64,000 nt of DNA from Eutreptiella sp. 'Long Island Sound 2002' (GCA_964036045.1 OZ038380.1:10005913-10069912), one strand, 5' to 3'. Shown: positions 25,401 to 39,780, counted from the first letter of the stretch. Notes: generated from the letters alone by a model not told the origin. Translations and numbers: made by a program.

Positions 25401-28400
25401 CGAGCCAGCTTTGGGGCACAGTGGCCACAATGTGGGGCACAAACAGTGAGTGCAGCATTGCCGCAAAAAACACATGGTGAGACCCCAGTTTTGTGTGTAA
25501 TAATGATTTACCACAGTCCAACCATGACTTCTGCACAAAGGCTGCATGGCCAAGACCGAGCCAGTTTTGGAGCATTGCGACCACAATGTGGAGCACAAAC
25601 TGTGAGTGCAGCATTGCCGCAAAAAACACATGGTGAGACCCCAGTTTTGTGTGCAATAATGATTTACCACAGTCCAATCATGACTTCTGCACAAAGGCTG
25701 CATGGCCAAGACCGAGCCAGTTTTGGAGCATTGTGACCACAATGTGGGGCACAAACAGTGAGTGCAGCATTGCCGCAAAAAACACATGGTGAGACCCCAG
25801 TTTTGTGTGCAATAGTGATTTACCACAGTCCAATCATGACTTCTGCACAAAGGCTGCATGGCCAAGACCGAGCCAGTTTTGGGGCACAGTGGCCACAATG
25901 TGGGGCACAAACAGTGAGTGCAGCATTGCCGCAAAAAACACATGGTGAGACCCCAGTTTTGTGTGCAATAATGATTTACCACAGTCCAATCATGACTTCT
26001 GCACAAAGGCTGCATGGCCAAGACCGAGCCAGCTTTGGGGCACAGTGGCCACAATGTGGGGCACAAACAGTGAGTGCAGCATTGCCGCTAAAACCACATG
26101 GGAGACCCCAGTTTTGTGTGTAATAATGATTTACCACAGTCCAATCATGACTTCTGCACAAAGGCTGCATGGCCAAGACCGAGCCAGCTTTGGGGCACAG
26201 TGGCCACAATGTGGGGCACAAACAGTGAGTGCAGCATTGCCGCAAAAAACACATGGTGAGACCCCAGTTTTGTGTGTAATAATGATTTACCACAGTCCAA
26301 CCATGACTTCTGGACAAAGGCTGCATGGCCAAGACCGAGGCAGTTTTGGAGCATTGTGACCACAATGTGGGGCACAAACAGTGAGTGCAGCATTGCCGCA
26401 TAAATAAAATAGTGAGACCCCAGTTTTGTGTGGAATAATGATTTACCACAGTCCAACCATGACTTCTGCACAAAGGCTGCATGGCCAAGACCGAGCCAGT
26501 TTTGGAGCATTGCGACCACAATGTGGGGCACAAACTGTGAGTGCAGCATTGCCGCAAAAAACACATGGTGAGACCCCAGTTTTGTGTGCAATAATGATTT
26601 ACCACAGTCCAATCATGACTTCTGCACAAAGGCTGCATGGCCAAGACCGAGCCAGTTTTGGAGCATTGTGACCACAATGTGGGGCACAAACAGTGAGTGC
26701 AGCATTGCCGCAAAAAACACATGGTGAGACCCCAGTTTTGTGTGCAATAGTGATTTACCACAGTCCAATCATGACTTCTGCACAAAGGCTGCATGGCCAA
26801 GACCGAGCCAGTTTTGAGGCACAGTGGCCACAATGTGGGGCACAAACTGTGAGTGCAGCATTGCCGCAAAAAACACATGGTGAGACCCCAGTTTTGTGTG
26901 GAATAATGATTTACCACAGTCCAATCATGACTTCTGCACAAAGGCTGCATGGCCAAGACCGAGCCAGCTTTGGGGCACAGTGGCCACAATGTGGGGCACA
27001 AACTGTGAGTGCAGCATTGCCGCTAAAACCACATGGTGAGACCCCAGTTTTGTGTGTAATAATGATCTACCACAGTCGAACCATGACTTCTGCACAAAGG
27101 CTGCATGGCCAAGACCGAGCCAGTTTTGGAGCATTGTGACCACAATGTGGGGCACAAACAGTGAGTGCAGCATTGCCGCAAAAAACACATGGTTAGACCC
27201 CAGTTTTGTGTGCAATAATCATTTACCACAGTCCAACCATGACTTCTGCACAAAGGCTGCATGGCCAAGACCGGACCAGTTTTGGGGCACAGTGCCAACA
27301 ATGTGGGGCACAAACAGTGAGTGCGGCATTGCCGCAAAAAACACATGGTGAGACCCCAGTTTTGTGTGTAATAATGATTTACCACAGTCCAACCATGACT
27401 TCTGCACAAAGGCTGCATGGCCAAGACCGAGCCAGTTTTGGGGCACAGTGGCCACGATGTGGGGCACAAACAGTGAGTGCAGCATTGGCGCAAAAAACAC
27501 ATGGTGAGACCCCAGTTTTGTGTGCAATAATGATTTACCACAGTCCAACCATGACTTCTGCACAAAGGCTGCATGGCCAAGACCGAGCCAGTTTTGGGGC
27601 ACAGTGGCCACAATGTGGGCCACAAACAGTGAGTGCAGCATTGCCGCAAAAAACACATGGTTAGACCCCAGTTTTGTGTGCAATAATGATTTACCACACT
27701 CCAATCATGACTTCTGCACAAAGGCTGCATGGCCAAGACCGAGCCAGCTTTGGAGCATTGTGACCACAATGTGGGGCACAAACAGTGAGTGCAGCATTGC
27801 CGCAAAAAACACATGGTGAGACCCCAGTTTTCTGTGTAATCATGATTTAGCACAGTCGAACCATGACTTCTGCACAAAAGCTGCATGGCCAAGACCGAGC
27901 TAGCTTTGGGGCACAGTGGCCACAATGTGGGGCACAAACAGTGAGTGCAGCATTGCCGCAAAAAACAGAGGGTGCGACCCCAGTTTTGTGTGCAATAATG
28001 ATTTACCACAGTCCAACCATGACTTCTGCACAAAGGCTGCATGGCCAAGACCGAGCCAGTTTTGGGGCACAGTGGCCACAATGTGGGGCACGTGGTGTGG
28101 GTGCAGCATTGCCGCAAAAAAAACATGGCGAGACCCCTGTTTTGTGTGTAATAATGATTTACCACAGTCCAATCATGACTTCTGCACAAAGGCTGCCTGG
28201 CCAAGACCGAGCCAGTTTTCAAGCATTGTGACCACAATGTGGGGCACAAACAGTGAGTGCAGCATTGCCGCTAAAACCACATGGTGAGACCCCAGTTTTG
28301 TGTGTAATAATGATTTACCACAGTCCAACCATGACTTCTGCACAAAGGTTGCATGGCCAAGACCGAGCCAGCTTTGGAACATTGTGGCCACAATGTGGGG

Positions 28401-31099
28401 CACAAAGTGTGAGTGCAGCATTGCCGCAAAAAACACATGGTGAAACCCCAGTTTTGTGTGTAATAATGATTTTCCACAGTCCAATGATGACTTCTGCACA
28501 AAGGCTGCATGGCCAAGACCGAGCCAGTTTTGGAGCATTGTGACCAGAATGTGGGGCACAAACAGTGAGTGCAGCGTTGCCGCAAAAAACACATGGTTAG
28601 ACCCCAGTTTTGCGTGCAATAATCATTTACCACAGTCCAACCATGACTTCTGCACAAAGGCTGCATGGCCAAGACCGGACCAGATTTGGGGCACAGTGGC
28701 CACAATGTGGGGCACAAACAGTGAGTGCGGCATTGCCGCAAAAAACACATGGTGAGACCCAAGCTTTGTGTGCAATAATGATTTACCACAGTCCAACCAT
28801 GACTTCTGCACAAAGGCTGCATGGCCAAGACCGAGCCAGTTTTGGGGCACAGTGGCCACAATGTGGGGCACAAACAGTGAGTGCAGCATTGCCGCAAAAA
28901 ACACATGGTTAGACCCCAGTTTTGTGTGCAATAATGATTTACCACAGTCCAACCATGACTTCTGCACAAAGGCTGCATGGCCAAGACCGAGCCAGTTTTG
29001 GGGCACAGTGGCCACAATGTGGGGCACAAACAGTGAGTGCAGCATTGCCGCAAAAAACACATGGTTAGACCCCAGTTTTGTGTGGAATAATGATTTACCA
29101 CAGTCCAACCATGACTTCTGCACAAAGGCTGCATGGCCAAGACCGAGCCAGCTTTGGGGCACAGTGACCACAATGTGGGGCACAAACTGTGAGTGCAGCA
29201 TTGCCGGAAAAAACACATGGTGAGACCCCAGTTTTGTGTGCAATAATGATTTACCACAGTCCAACCATGACTTCTGCACAAAGGCTGCATGGCCAAGACC
29301 GAGGCAGTTTTGGAGCTTTCTGACCACAATGTGGGGCACAAACAGTGAGTGCAGCATTGCCGCAAAAAACACATGGTTAGACCCCAGTTTTGTGTGTAAT
29401 AATGATTTACCACAGTCGAACCATGACTTCTGCACAAAGGCTGCATGGCCAAGACCGAGCCAGTTTTGGGGCACAGTGGCCACAATGTGGGGCACAAACA
29501 GTGAGTGCAGCATTGCCGCAAAAAACACATGGTGAGACCCCAGTTTTGTGTGCAATAATGATTTACCACAGTCCAACCATGACTTCTGCACAAAGGCTGC
29601 ATGGCCAAGACCGGGCCAGTTTTGGAGCATTATGACCACAATGTGGGGCACAAACAGTGAGTGCAGCATTGCCGCAAAAAACACATGGTTAAACCCCATT
29701 TTTGTGTGTAATAATGATTTAGCACAGTCCAACCATGACTTCTGCACAAAAGCTGCATGGCCAAGACCGAGCCAGTTTTGGGGCACAGTGGCCACAATGT
29801 GGGGCACAAACAGTGAGTGCAGCATTGCCGGAAAAAACACATGGTGAGACCCCAGTTTTGTGTGCAATAATGATTTACCACAGTCCAATCATGACTTCTG
29901 CACAAAGGCTGCATGACCAAGACCGAGCCAGTTTTGGAGCATTGTGACCACAATGTGGGGCACAAACAGTGAGTGCAGCATTGCCGCAAAAAACACATGG
30001 TTAAAACCCAGTTTTGTGTGTAATAATGATTTAGCACAGTCCAACCATGACTTCTGCACAAAAGCTGCATGGCCAAGACCGAGCCAGTTTTGGGGCACAG
30101 TGGCCACAATGTGGGGCACAAACAGTGGGTGCAGCATTGCCGGAAAAAACACATGGTGAGACCCCAGTTTTGTGTGCAATAATGATTTACCACAGTCCAA
30201 CCATGACTTCTGCACAAAGGCTGCATGGCCAAGACCAAGCCAGTTTTGGGGCACAGTGGCCACAATGTAGGGCACAAACAGTGAGTGCAGCATTGCCGCA
30301 AAAAACACATGGTTAAACCCCAGTTTTGTGTGTAATAATGATTTACCACAGTCCAACCATGACTTCTGCACAAAGGCTGCATGGCCAAGACCAAGCCAGT
30401 TGTGGAGCATTGTGACCAGAATGTGGGGCACAAACAGTGAGTGCAGCATTGCCGCCTAAAAAAAATGGTGAGACCCCAGTTTTCTGTGGAATAATGATTT
30501 ACCACAGTCCAACCATGACTTCTGCACAAAGGCAGCATGGCCAAGACCGAGCCAGTTATGGAGCATTGTGGCCACAATGTGGGGCACAAAGTGTGAGTGC
30601 AGCATTGCCGCAAAAAACACACGGTGAAACCCCATTTTTGTGTGTAATAATGATTTTCCACAGTCCAACCATGACTTCTGCACAAAGGCTGCATGGCCAA
30701 GAGCGGGCCAGTTTTGGAGCATTGTTCCCACAATGTGGGGCACAAACAGTGAGTGCAGCATTGCCGCAAAAAACACATGGTGAGACCCCAGTTTTGTGTG
30801 CAATAATGATTTACCACAGTCCAACCATGACTTCTGCACAAAGGCTGCTGGCCAAGAGCGGGCCAGTTTTGGAGCATTGTGACCACAATGTGGGGCACAA
30901 ACAGTGAGTGCAGCATTGCCGCAAAAAACACATGGTTAAACCCCAGTTTTGTGTGTAATCATGATTTACCACAGTCCAACCATGACTTCTGCACAAAGGC
31001 TGCATGGCCAAGACCGAGCCAGTTTTGGGGCACAGTGGCCACAATGTGGGCACAAACAGTGAGTGCAGCATTGCCGCAAAAAACACATGGTGAGACCCA

Positions 31100-34000
31100 A
31101 GTTTTGTGTGCAATAATGATTTACCACAGTCCAACCATGACTTCTGCACAAAGGCTGCATGGCCAAGGCCCAGCCAGGTTTGGGGCACAGTGGCCACAAT
31201 GTGGGGCACAAACAGTGAGTGCAGCATTGCCGGAAAAAACACATGGTGAGACCCCAGTTTTGTGTGCAATAATGATTTACCACAGTCCAACCATGACTTC
31301 TGCACAAAGGCTGCATGGCCAAGACCGAGCCAGTTTTGGGGCACAGTGGCCACAATGTGGGCACAAACAGTGAGTGCAGCATTGCCGCAAAAAACACATG
31401 GTGAGACCCAAGTTTTGTGTGCAATAATGATTTACCACAGTCCAACCATGACTTCTGCACAAAGGGTGCATGGCCAAGACCGAGCCAGTTTTGCAGCATT
31501 GTGACCACAATGTGGGGCACAAACAGTGAGTGCAGCATTGCCGCAAAAAACACATGGTGAGACCCCAGTTTTCTGTGTAATAATGATTTACCACAGTCCA
31601 ACCATGACTTCTGCACAAAGGCTGCATGGCCAAGGCCGAGCCAGGTTTGGGGCACAGTGCCCACAATGTGGGGCACAAACAGTGAGTGCAGCATTGCCGG
31701 AAAAAACACATGGTGAGACCCCAGTTTTGTGTGGAATAATGATTTACCACAGTCCAACCATGACTTCTGCACAAAGGCTGCATGGCCAAGACCGAGCCAG
31801 TTTTGGGGCACAGTGGCCACAATGTGGGGCACAAACAGTGAGTGCAGCATTGCCGCAAAAAACACATGGTTAGACCCCAGTTTTGTGTGTAATAATGATT
31901 TACCAGAGTCCAACCATGACTTCTGCACAAAGGCTGCATGGCCAAGACCGAGCCAGTTTTGGAGCATTGTGACCACAATGGGGGGCATAAACAGTGAGTG
32001 CAGCATTGCCGCAAAAAACACATGGTGAGACCCCAGTTTTGTGTGCAATATTGATTTACCACAGTCCAACCATGACTTCTGCACAAAGGCTGCATGGCGA
32101 AGACCGAGCCAGTTTTGGGGCACAGTGGCCACAATGTGGGGCACAAACAGTGAGTGTAGCATTACCGCAGAAAAAAACATGGTGAGACCCCAGTTCTGTG
32201 TGTAATGATGATTTACCACAGTCCAACCATGACTTCTGCACAAAGGCTGCATGGCCAAGACCGAGCCAGTGTTGGAGCATTGTGACCACAATGTGGGGCA
32301 CAAACTGTGAGTGCAGCATTGCCGCAAAAAAAAAAACGGTTAGACCCCAGTTTTGTGTGTAATAATGATTTACCACAGTCCAACCATGACTTCTGCACAA
32401 AGGCTGCATGGCCAAGACCGAGCCAGTTTTGGGGCACAGTGGCCACAATGTGGGGCACAAACAGTGAGTGCAGCATTGCCGCAGAAAACACATGGTGAGA
32501 CCCCAGTTTTGTGTGTAATAATGATTTACCACAGTCCAACCATGACTTCTGCACAAAGGCTGCATGGCCAAGACCGAGCCAGTGTTGGAGCACAGTGGCC
32601 ACAATGAGGGGCACAAACTGTGAGTGCAGCATTGCCAGAAAAAACACATGGTTAGACCCCGGTTTTGTGTGTAATAATGATTTACCACAGTCCAACCATG
32701 ACTTCTGCACAAAGGCTGCATGGCCAAGACCGAGCCAGTTTTGGGGCACAGTGCCCATAATGTGGGACACAAACAGTGAGTGCAGCATTGGCGCAAAAAA
32801 CGCATGGTGTGACCCCAGTTTTGTGTGTAATAATGATTTCCCACAGTCCAACCATGACTTCTGCACAAAGGCTGCATGGCCAAGACCGAGCCAGTTTTGG
32901 GGCACAGTGGCCACAATGTGGGGCACAAAGTGTGAGTGCAGCATTGCCGCAAAAAACACATGGTTAGACCCCAGTTTGGTGTGTAATAATGATTTACCAC
33001 AGTCCAACCATGACTTCTGCACAAAGGGTGCATGGCCAAGACCGAGGCAGTGTTGGAACATTGTGACCACAATGTGGGGCACAAACAGTGAGTGCAGCAT
33101 TGCCACAGAAAAAAACATGGTGTGACCCCAGTTTTGTGTGCAATAATGATTTACCACAGTCCAACCATGACTTCTGCACAAAGGCTGCATGGCCAAGGCC
33201 CAGCCAGGTTTGGGGCACAGTGGCCACAATGTGGGGCACAAACAGTGAGTGCAGCATTGCCGGAAAAAACACATGGTGAGACCCCAGTTTTGTGTGCAAT
33301 AATGATTTACCACAGTCCAACCATGACTTCTGCACAAAGGCTGCATGGCCAAGACCGAGCCAGTTTTGGGGCACAGTGGCCACAATGTGGGCACAAACAG
33401 TGAGTGCAGCATTGCCGCAAAAAACACATGGTGAGACCCAAGTTTTGTGTGCAATAATGATTTACCACAGTCCAACCATGACTTCTGCACAAAGGGTGCA
33501 TGGCCAAGACCGAGCCAGTTTTGCAGCATTGTGACCACAATGTGGGGCACAAACAGTGAGTGCAGCATTGCCGCAAAAAACACATGGTTAGACCCCAGTT
33601 TTCTGTGTAATAATGATTTACCACAGTCCAACCATGACTTCTGCACAAAGGCTGCATGGCCAAGGCCGAGCCAGGTTTGGGGCACAGTGCCCACAATGTG
33701 GGGCACAAACAGTGAGTGCAGCATTGCCGGAAAAAACACATGGTGAGACCCCAGTTTTGTGTGGAATAATGATTTACCACAGTCCAACCATGACTTCTGC
33801 ACAAAGGCTGCATGGCCAAGACCGAGCCAGTTTTGGGGCACAGTGGCCACAATGTGGGGCACAAACAGTGAGTGCAGCATTGCCGCAAAAAACACATGGT
33901 TAGACCCCAGTTTTGTGTGTAATAATGATTTACCAGAGTCCAACCATGACTTCTGCACAAAGGCTGCATGGCCAAGACCGAGCCAGTTTTGGAGCATTGT

Positions 34001-35153
34001 GACCACAATGGGGGGCATAAACAGTGAGTGCAGCATTGCCGCAAAAAACACATGGTGAGACCCCAGTTTTGTGTGCAATATTGATTTACCACAGTCCAAC
34101 CATGACTTCTGCACAAAGGCTGCATGGCGAAGACCGAGCCAGTTTTGGGGCACAGTGGCCACAATGTGGGGCACAAACAGTGAGTGTAGCATTACCGCAG
34201 AAAAAAACATGGTGAGACCCCAGTTCTGTGTGTAATGATGATTTACCACAGTCCAACCATGACTTCTGCACAAAGGCTGCATGGCCAAGACCGAGCCAGT
34301 GTTGGAGCATTGTGACCACAATGTGGGGCACAAACTGTGAGTGCAGCATTGCCGCAAAAAAAAAAACGGTTAGACCCCAGTTTTGTGTGTAATAATGATT
34401 TACCACAGTCCAACCATGACTTCTGCACAAAGGCTGCATGGCCAAGACCGAGCCAGTTTTGGGGCACAGTGGCCACAATGTGGGGCACAAACAGTGAGTG
34501 CAGCATTGCCGCAGAAAACACATGGTGAGACCCCAGTTTTGTGTGTAATAATGATTTACCACAGTCCAACCATGACTTCTGCACAAAGGCTGCATGGCCA
34601 AGACCGAGCCAGTGTTGGAGCACAGTGGCCACAATGAGGGGCACAAACTGTGAGTGCAGCATTGCCAGAAAAAACACATGGTTAGACCCCGGTTTTGTGT
34701 GTAATAATGATTTACCACAGTCCAACCATGACTTCTGCACAAAGGCTGCATGGCCAAGACCGAGCCAGTTTTGGGGCACAGTGCCCATAATGTGGGACAC
34801 AAACAGTGAGTGCAGCATTGGCGCAAAAAACGCATGGTGTGACCCCAGTTTTGTGTGTAATAATGATTTCCCACAGTCCAACCATGACTTCTGCACAAAG
34901 GCTGCATGGCCAAGACCGAGCCAGTTTTGGGGCACAGTGGCCACAATGTGGGGCACAAAGTGTGAGTGCAGCATTGCCGCAAAAAACACATGGTTAGACC
35001 CCAGTTTGGTGTGTAATAATGATTTACCACAGTCCAACCATGACTTCTGCACAAAGGGTGCATGGCCAAGACCGAGGCAGTGTTGGATCATTGTGACCAC
35101 AATGTGGGGCACAAACAGTGAGTGCAGCATTGCCACAGAAAAAAACATGGTGT
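31100..35153 (+). repeat. Thirteen-monomer tandem duplication (2,030 bp)
   Basis: About 31,100-33,123 and 33,124-35,153 are consecutive copies spaced 2,030 bp (13 monomers plus 2 bp). They share AAGGCCCAGCCAGGTTTGG (31,166 and 33,196), AAAGGGTGCATGG with TTTTGCAGCATTG, AATGGGGGGCATAAACAG (31,978 and 34,008), ACCGCAGAAAAAAACATGG, an 11-A run (32,326-32,336 and 34,356-34,366) and GTGCCCATAATGTGGGACAC (about 32,752 and 34,782). I noted only a few differences, such as GGTGAG against GGTTAG near 31,558 and 33,588. A further partial copy appears near 39,960-40,460. Confidence 0.9.
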
Positions 35154-35709
35154 GACCCCAGTTTTGTGTGTAATAATGATTTACCACAGTCCAACCATGA
35201 CTTCTGCACAAAGGCTGCATGGCCAAGACCGAGCCAGTGTTGGAGCATTGTGACCACAATGTGGGGCACAAACTGTGAGTGCAGCATTGCCGCAAAAAAA
35301 AAAACGGTTAGACCCCAGTTTTGTGTGTAATAATGATTTACCACAGTCCAACCATGACTTCTGCACAAAGGCTGCATGGCCAAGACCGAGCCAGTTTTGG
35401 GGCACAGTGGCCACAATGTGGGGCACAAACAGTGAGTGCAGCATTGCCGCAGAAAACACATGGTGAGACCCCAGTTTTGTGTGTAATAATGATTTACCAC
35501 AGTCCAACCATGACTTCTGCACAAAGGCTGCATGGCCAAGACCGAGCCAGTGTTGGAGCACAGTGGCCACAATGAGGGGCACAAACAGTGAGTGCAGCAT
35601 TGCCGCAAAAAACACATGGTTAGACCCCAGTTTTGTGTGTAATAATGATTTACCACAGTCCAACCATGACTTCTGCACAAAGGCTGCATGGCCAAGACCG
35701 AGCCAGTTT

Positions 35710-38207
35710 TGGGGCACAGTGGCCATAATGTGGGACACAAACAGTGAGTGCAGCATTGCCAGAAAAAACACATGGTTAGACCCCGGTTTTGTGTGTAATA
35801 ATGATTTACCACAGTCCAACCATGACTTCTGCACAAAGGCTGCATGGCCAAGACCGAGCCAGTTTTGGGGCACAGTGCCCATAATGTGGGACACAAACAG
35901 TGAGTGCAGCATTGGCGCAAAAAACGCATGGTGTGACCCCAGTTTTGTGTGTAATAATGATTTCCCACAGTCCAACCATGACTTCTGCACAAAGGCTGCA
36001 TGGCCAAGACCGAGCCAGTTTTGGGGCACAGTGGCCACAATGTGGGGCACAAAGTGTGAGTGCAGCATTGCCGCAAAAAACACATGGTTAGACCCCAGTT
36101 TGGTGTGTAATAATGATTTACCACAGTCCAACCATGACTTCTGCACAAAGGGTGCATGGCCAAGACCGAGGCAGTGTTGGATCATTGTGACCACAATGTG
36201 GGGCACAAACAGTGAGTGCAGCATTGCCACAGAAAAAAACATGGTGTGACCCCAGTTTTGTGTGTAATAATGATTTACCACAGTCCAACCATGACTTCTG
36301 CACAAAGGCTGCATGGCCAAGACCGAGCCAGTGTTGGAGCCATGTGAGCACAATGAGGGGCACAAACAGTGAGTGCAGCATTGCCGCAAAAAACACATGG
36401 TTAGACCCCAGTTTTGTGTGTAATAATGATTTACCACAGTCCAACCATGACTTCTGCACAAAGGCTGCATGGCCAAGACCGGGCCAGTTTTGGAGCATTG
36501 TGACCACAATGTGGGGCACAAACTGTGAGTGCAGCATTGCCGCAAAAAACACATGGTTAGACCCCAGTTTTGTGTGTAATAATGATTTACCACAGTCCAA
36601 CCATGACTTCTGCACAAAGGCTGCATGGCCAAGACCGAGCCAGTTTTGGAGCATTGTGACCACAATGTGGGGCACAAACAGTGAGTGCAGCATTGCTGCA
36701 AAAAGCACATGGTGAGACCCCAGTTTTGTGTGGAATAATGATTTACCACAGTCCAACCATGACTTCTGCACAAAGGCTGCATGGCCAAGACCAAGCCAGT
36801 TTTGGGGCACAGTGGCCACAATGTGGGGCACAAACAGTGAGTGCAGCATTGCCGCAAAAAACACATGGTGCGACCCCAGTTTTGTGTGCAATAATGATTT
36901 ACCACAGTCCAACCATGACTTCTGCACAAAGGCTGCATGGCCAAGACCGAGCCAGTTTTGGGGCACAGTGGCCATAATGTGGGACACAAACAGTGAGTGC
37001 AGCATTGCCAGAAAAAACACATGGTTAGACCCCGGTTTTGTGTGTAATAATGATTTACCACAGTCCAACCATGACTTCTGCACAAAGGCTGCATGGCCAA
37101 GACCGAGCCAGTTTTGGGGCACAGTGCCCATAATGTGGGACACAAACAGTGAGTGCAGCATTGGCGCAAAAAACGCATGGTGTGACCCCAGTTTTGTGTG
37201 TAATAATGATTTCCCACAGTCCAACCATGACTTCTGCACAAAGGCTGCATGGCCAAGACCGAGCCAGTTTTGGGGCACAGTGGCCACAATGTGGGGCACA
37301 AAGTGTGAGTGCAGCATTGCCGCAAAAAACACATGGTTAGACCCCAGTTTGGTGTGTAATAATGATTTACCACAGTCCAACCATGACTTCTGCACAAAGG
37401 GTGCATGGCCAAGACCGAGGCAGTGTTGGATCATTGTGACCACAATGTGGGGCACAAACAGTGAGTGCAGCATTGCCACAGAAAAAAACATGGTGTGACC
37501 CCAGTTTTGTGTGTAATAATGATTTACCACAGTCCAACCATGACTTCTGCACAAAGGCTGCATGGCCAAGACCGAGCCAGTGTTGGAGCCATGTGAGCAC
37601 AATGAGGGGCACAAACAGTGAGTGCAGCATTGCCGCAAAAAACACATGGTTAGACCCCAGTTTTGTGTGTAATAATGATTTACCACAGTCCAACCATGAC
37701 TTCTGCACAAAGGCTGCATGGCCAAGACCGGGCCAGTTTTGGAGCATTGTGACCACAATGTGGGGCACAAACTGTGAGTGCAGCATTGCCGCAAAAAACA
37801 CATGGTTAGACCCCAGTTTTGTGTGTAATAATGATTTACCACAGTCCAACCATGACTTCTGCACAAAGGCTGCATGGCCAAGACCGAGCCAGTTTTGGAG
37901 CATTGTGACCACAATGTGGGGCACAAACAGTGAGTGCAGCATTGCTGCAAAAAACACATGGTGAGACCCCAGTTTTGTGTGGAATAATGATTTACCACAG
38001 TCCAACCATGACTTCTGCACAAAGGCTGCATGGCCAAGACCAAGCCAGTTTTGGGGCACAGTGGCCACAATGTGGGGCACAAACAGTGAGTGCAGCATTG
38101 CCGCAAAAAACACATGGTGCGACCCCAGTTTTGTGTGCAATAATGATTTACCACAGTCCAACCATGACTTCTGCACAAAGGCTGCATGGCCAAGACCGAG
38201 CCAGTTT
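35710..38207 (+). repeat. Eight-monomer tandem duplication (1,249 bp)
   Basis: Units 35,710-36,958 and 36,959-38,207 are adjacent copies offset by 1,249 bp (8 monomers plus 1 bp). Both begin at a GGCCATAATGTGGGACAC monomer. They share GTTGGATCATTGTG, CACAGAAAAAAACATGGTG and GGAGCCATGTGAGCACAATG (about 36,336 and 37,585). A third copy follows 3,904 bp further on (about 40,862-42,345). Confidence 0.9.
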
Positions 38208-38551
38208 TGGAGCATTGTGACCACAATGTGGGGCACAAACAGTGAGTGCAGCATTGCTGCAAAAAACACATGGTGAGACCCCAGTTTTGTGTGCAATAAT
38301 GATTTACCACAGTCCAACCATGACTTCTGCACAAAGGCTGCATGGCCAAGACCGGGCCAGTTTTGGAGCATTGTGACCACAATGTGGGGCACAATCAGTG
38401 AGTGCAGCATTGCCGCAAAAAACACATGGTTAAACCCCAGTTTTGTGTGTAATCGTGATTTACCACAGTCCAACCATGACTTCTGCACAAAAGCTGCATG
38501 GCCAAGACCGAGCCAGTTTTGGGGCACAGTGGCCACAATGTGGGGCACAAA

Positions 38552-39780
38552 CTGTGAGTGCAGCATTGCCGGAAAAAACACATGGTGAGACCCCAGTTTT
38601 GTGTGCAATAATGATTTACCACAGTCCAATCATGACTTCTGCACAAAGGCTGCATGGCCAAGACCGAGCCAGGTTTGGAGCATTGTGACCACAATGTGGG
38701 GCACAAGCAGTGAGTGCAGCATTGCTGCAAAAAACACATGGTGAGACCCCAGTTTTGTGTGCAATAATGATTTACCACAGTCCAACCATGACTTCTGCAC
38801 AAAGGCTGCATGGCCAAGACCAAGCCAGTTTTGGGGCACAGTGGCCACAATGTGGGGCACAAACAGTGAGTGCAGCATTGCCGCAAAAAACACATGGTGC
38901 GACCCCAGTTTTGTGTGTAATAATGATTTACCACAGTCCAACCATGACTTCTGCACAAAGGCTGCATGGCCAAGACCAAGCCAGTTTTGGAGCATTGTGA
39001 CCACAATGTGGGGCACAAACAATGAGTGCAGCATTGCCGCATAAAAAAAATGGTGAGACCCCAGTTTTGTGTGCAATAATGATTTACCACAGTCCAACCA
39101 TGACTTCTGCACAAAGGCTGCATGGCCAAGACAGAGCCAGTTTTGGAGCATTGTGGCCACAATGTGGGACACAAAGTGTGAGTGCGGCATTGCCGCAAAA
39201 AAAACACGGTGAATCCCCAGTTTTGTGTGTAATAATGATTTTCCACAGTCCAACCATGACTTCTGCACAAAGGCTGCATGGCTAAGATCGGGCCAGTTTT
39301 GGAGCATTGTGACCACAATGTGGGGCACAAACAGTGAGTGCAGCATTGCCGCAAAAAACACATGGTGAGACCCCAGTTTTGTGTGCAATAATGATTTACC
39401 ACAGTCCAACCATGACTTCTGCACAAAGGCTGCATGGCCAAGAGCGGGCCAGTTTTGGAGCATTGTGACCACAATGTGGGGCACAAACAGTGAGTGCAGC
39501 ATTGCCGCAAAAAACACATGGTGAGACCCCAGTTTTGTGTGTAATCATGATTTAGCACAGTCGAACCATGACTTCTGCACAAAAGCTGCATGGCCAAGAC
39601 CGAGCCAGTTTTGGGGCACAGTGGCCACAATGTGGGGCACAAACAGAGAGTGCAGCATTGCCGGAAAAAACACATGGTGAGACCCCAGTTTTGTATGCAA
39701 TAATGATTTACCACAGTCCAATCATGACTTCTGCACAAAGGCTGCATGGCCAAGACCGAGCCAGATTTGGAGCATTGGGA
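38552..39780 (+). repeat. Right-array block, first of four copies
   Basis: This block recurs near 42,768-43,996, 46,044-47,272 and 48,863-50,091, at spacings of 4,216, 3,276 and 2,819 bp. Shared marks are GCACAAGCAGTGAG (GCACAAGTAGTGAG in the second copy), CACAAACAATGAGTGC with CATAAAAAAAATGG, GCATGGCTAAGA with CGGGCCAG, CACGGTGAATCCCC, CAAACAGAGAGTGC and TTTTGTATGCAATAA. The third and fourth copies are closest: both have GCTGCAAAAAAAACATGG and ATCATGATTTGGCAC. Confidence 0.87.

Larger units (their letters stand above)
9068..28290 (+). repeat. Central direct-orientation satellite with left-type variants
   Basis: About 123 monomers resume in plus orientation. This stretch shares the GCCGCTAAAACC monomers with bases 1-5967. 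The last one I see is at about 28,269. It also holds the six CACGTGGTG-type monomers (19.0-28.1 kb), several GCGGCATTGCC copies (12.0-28.7 kb) and A-run variants with CATAAAA near 10645, 13765, 15168, 16105, 17041, 19849 and 26398. Local higher-order duplications are entered separately. No other sequence is present. Confidence 0.93.
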
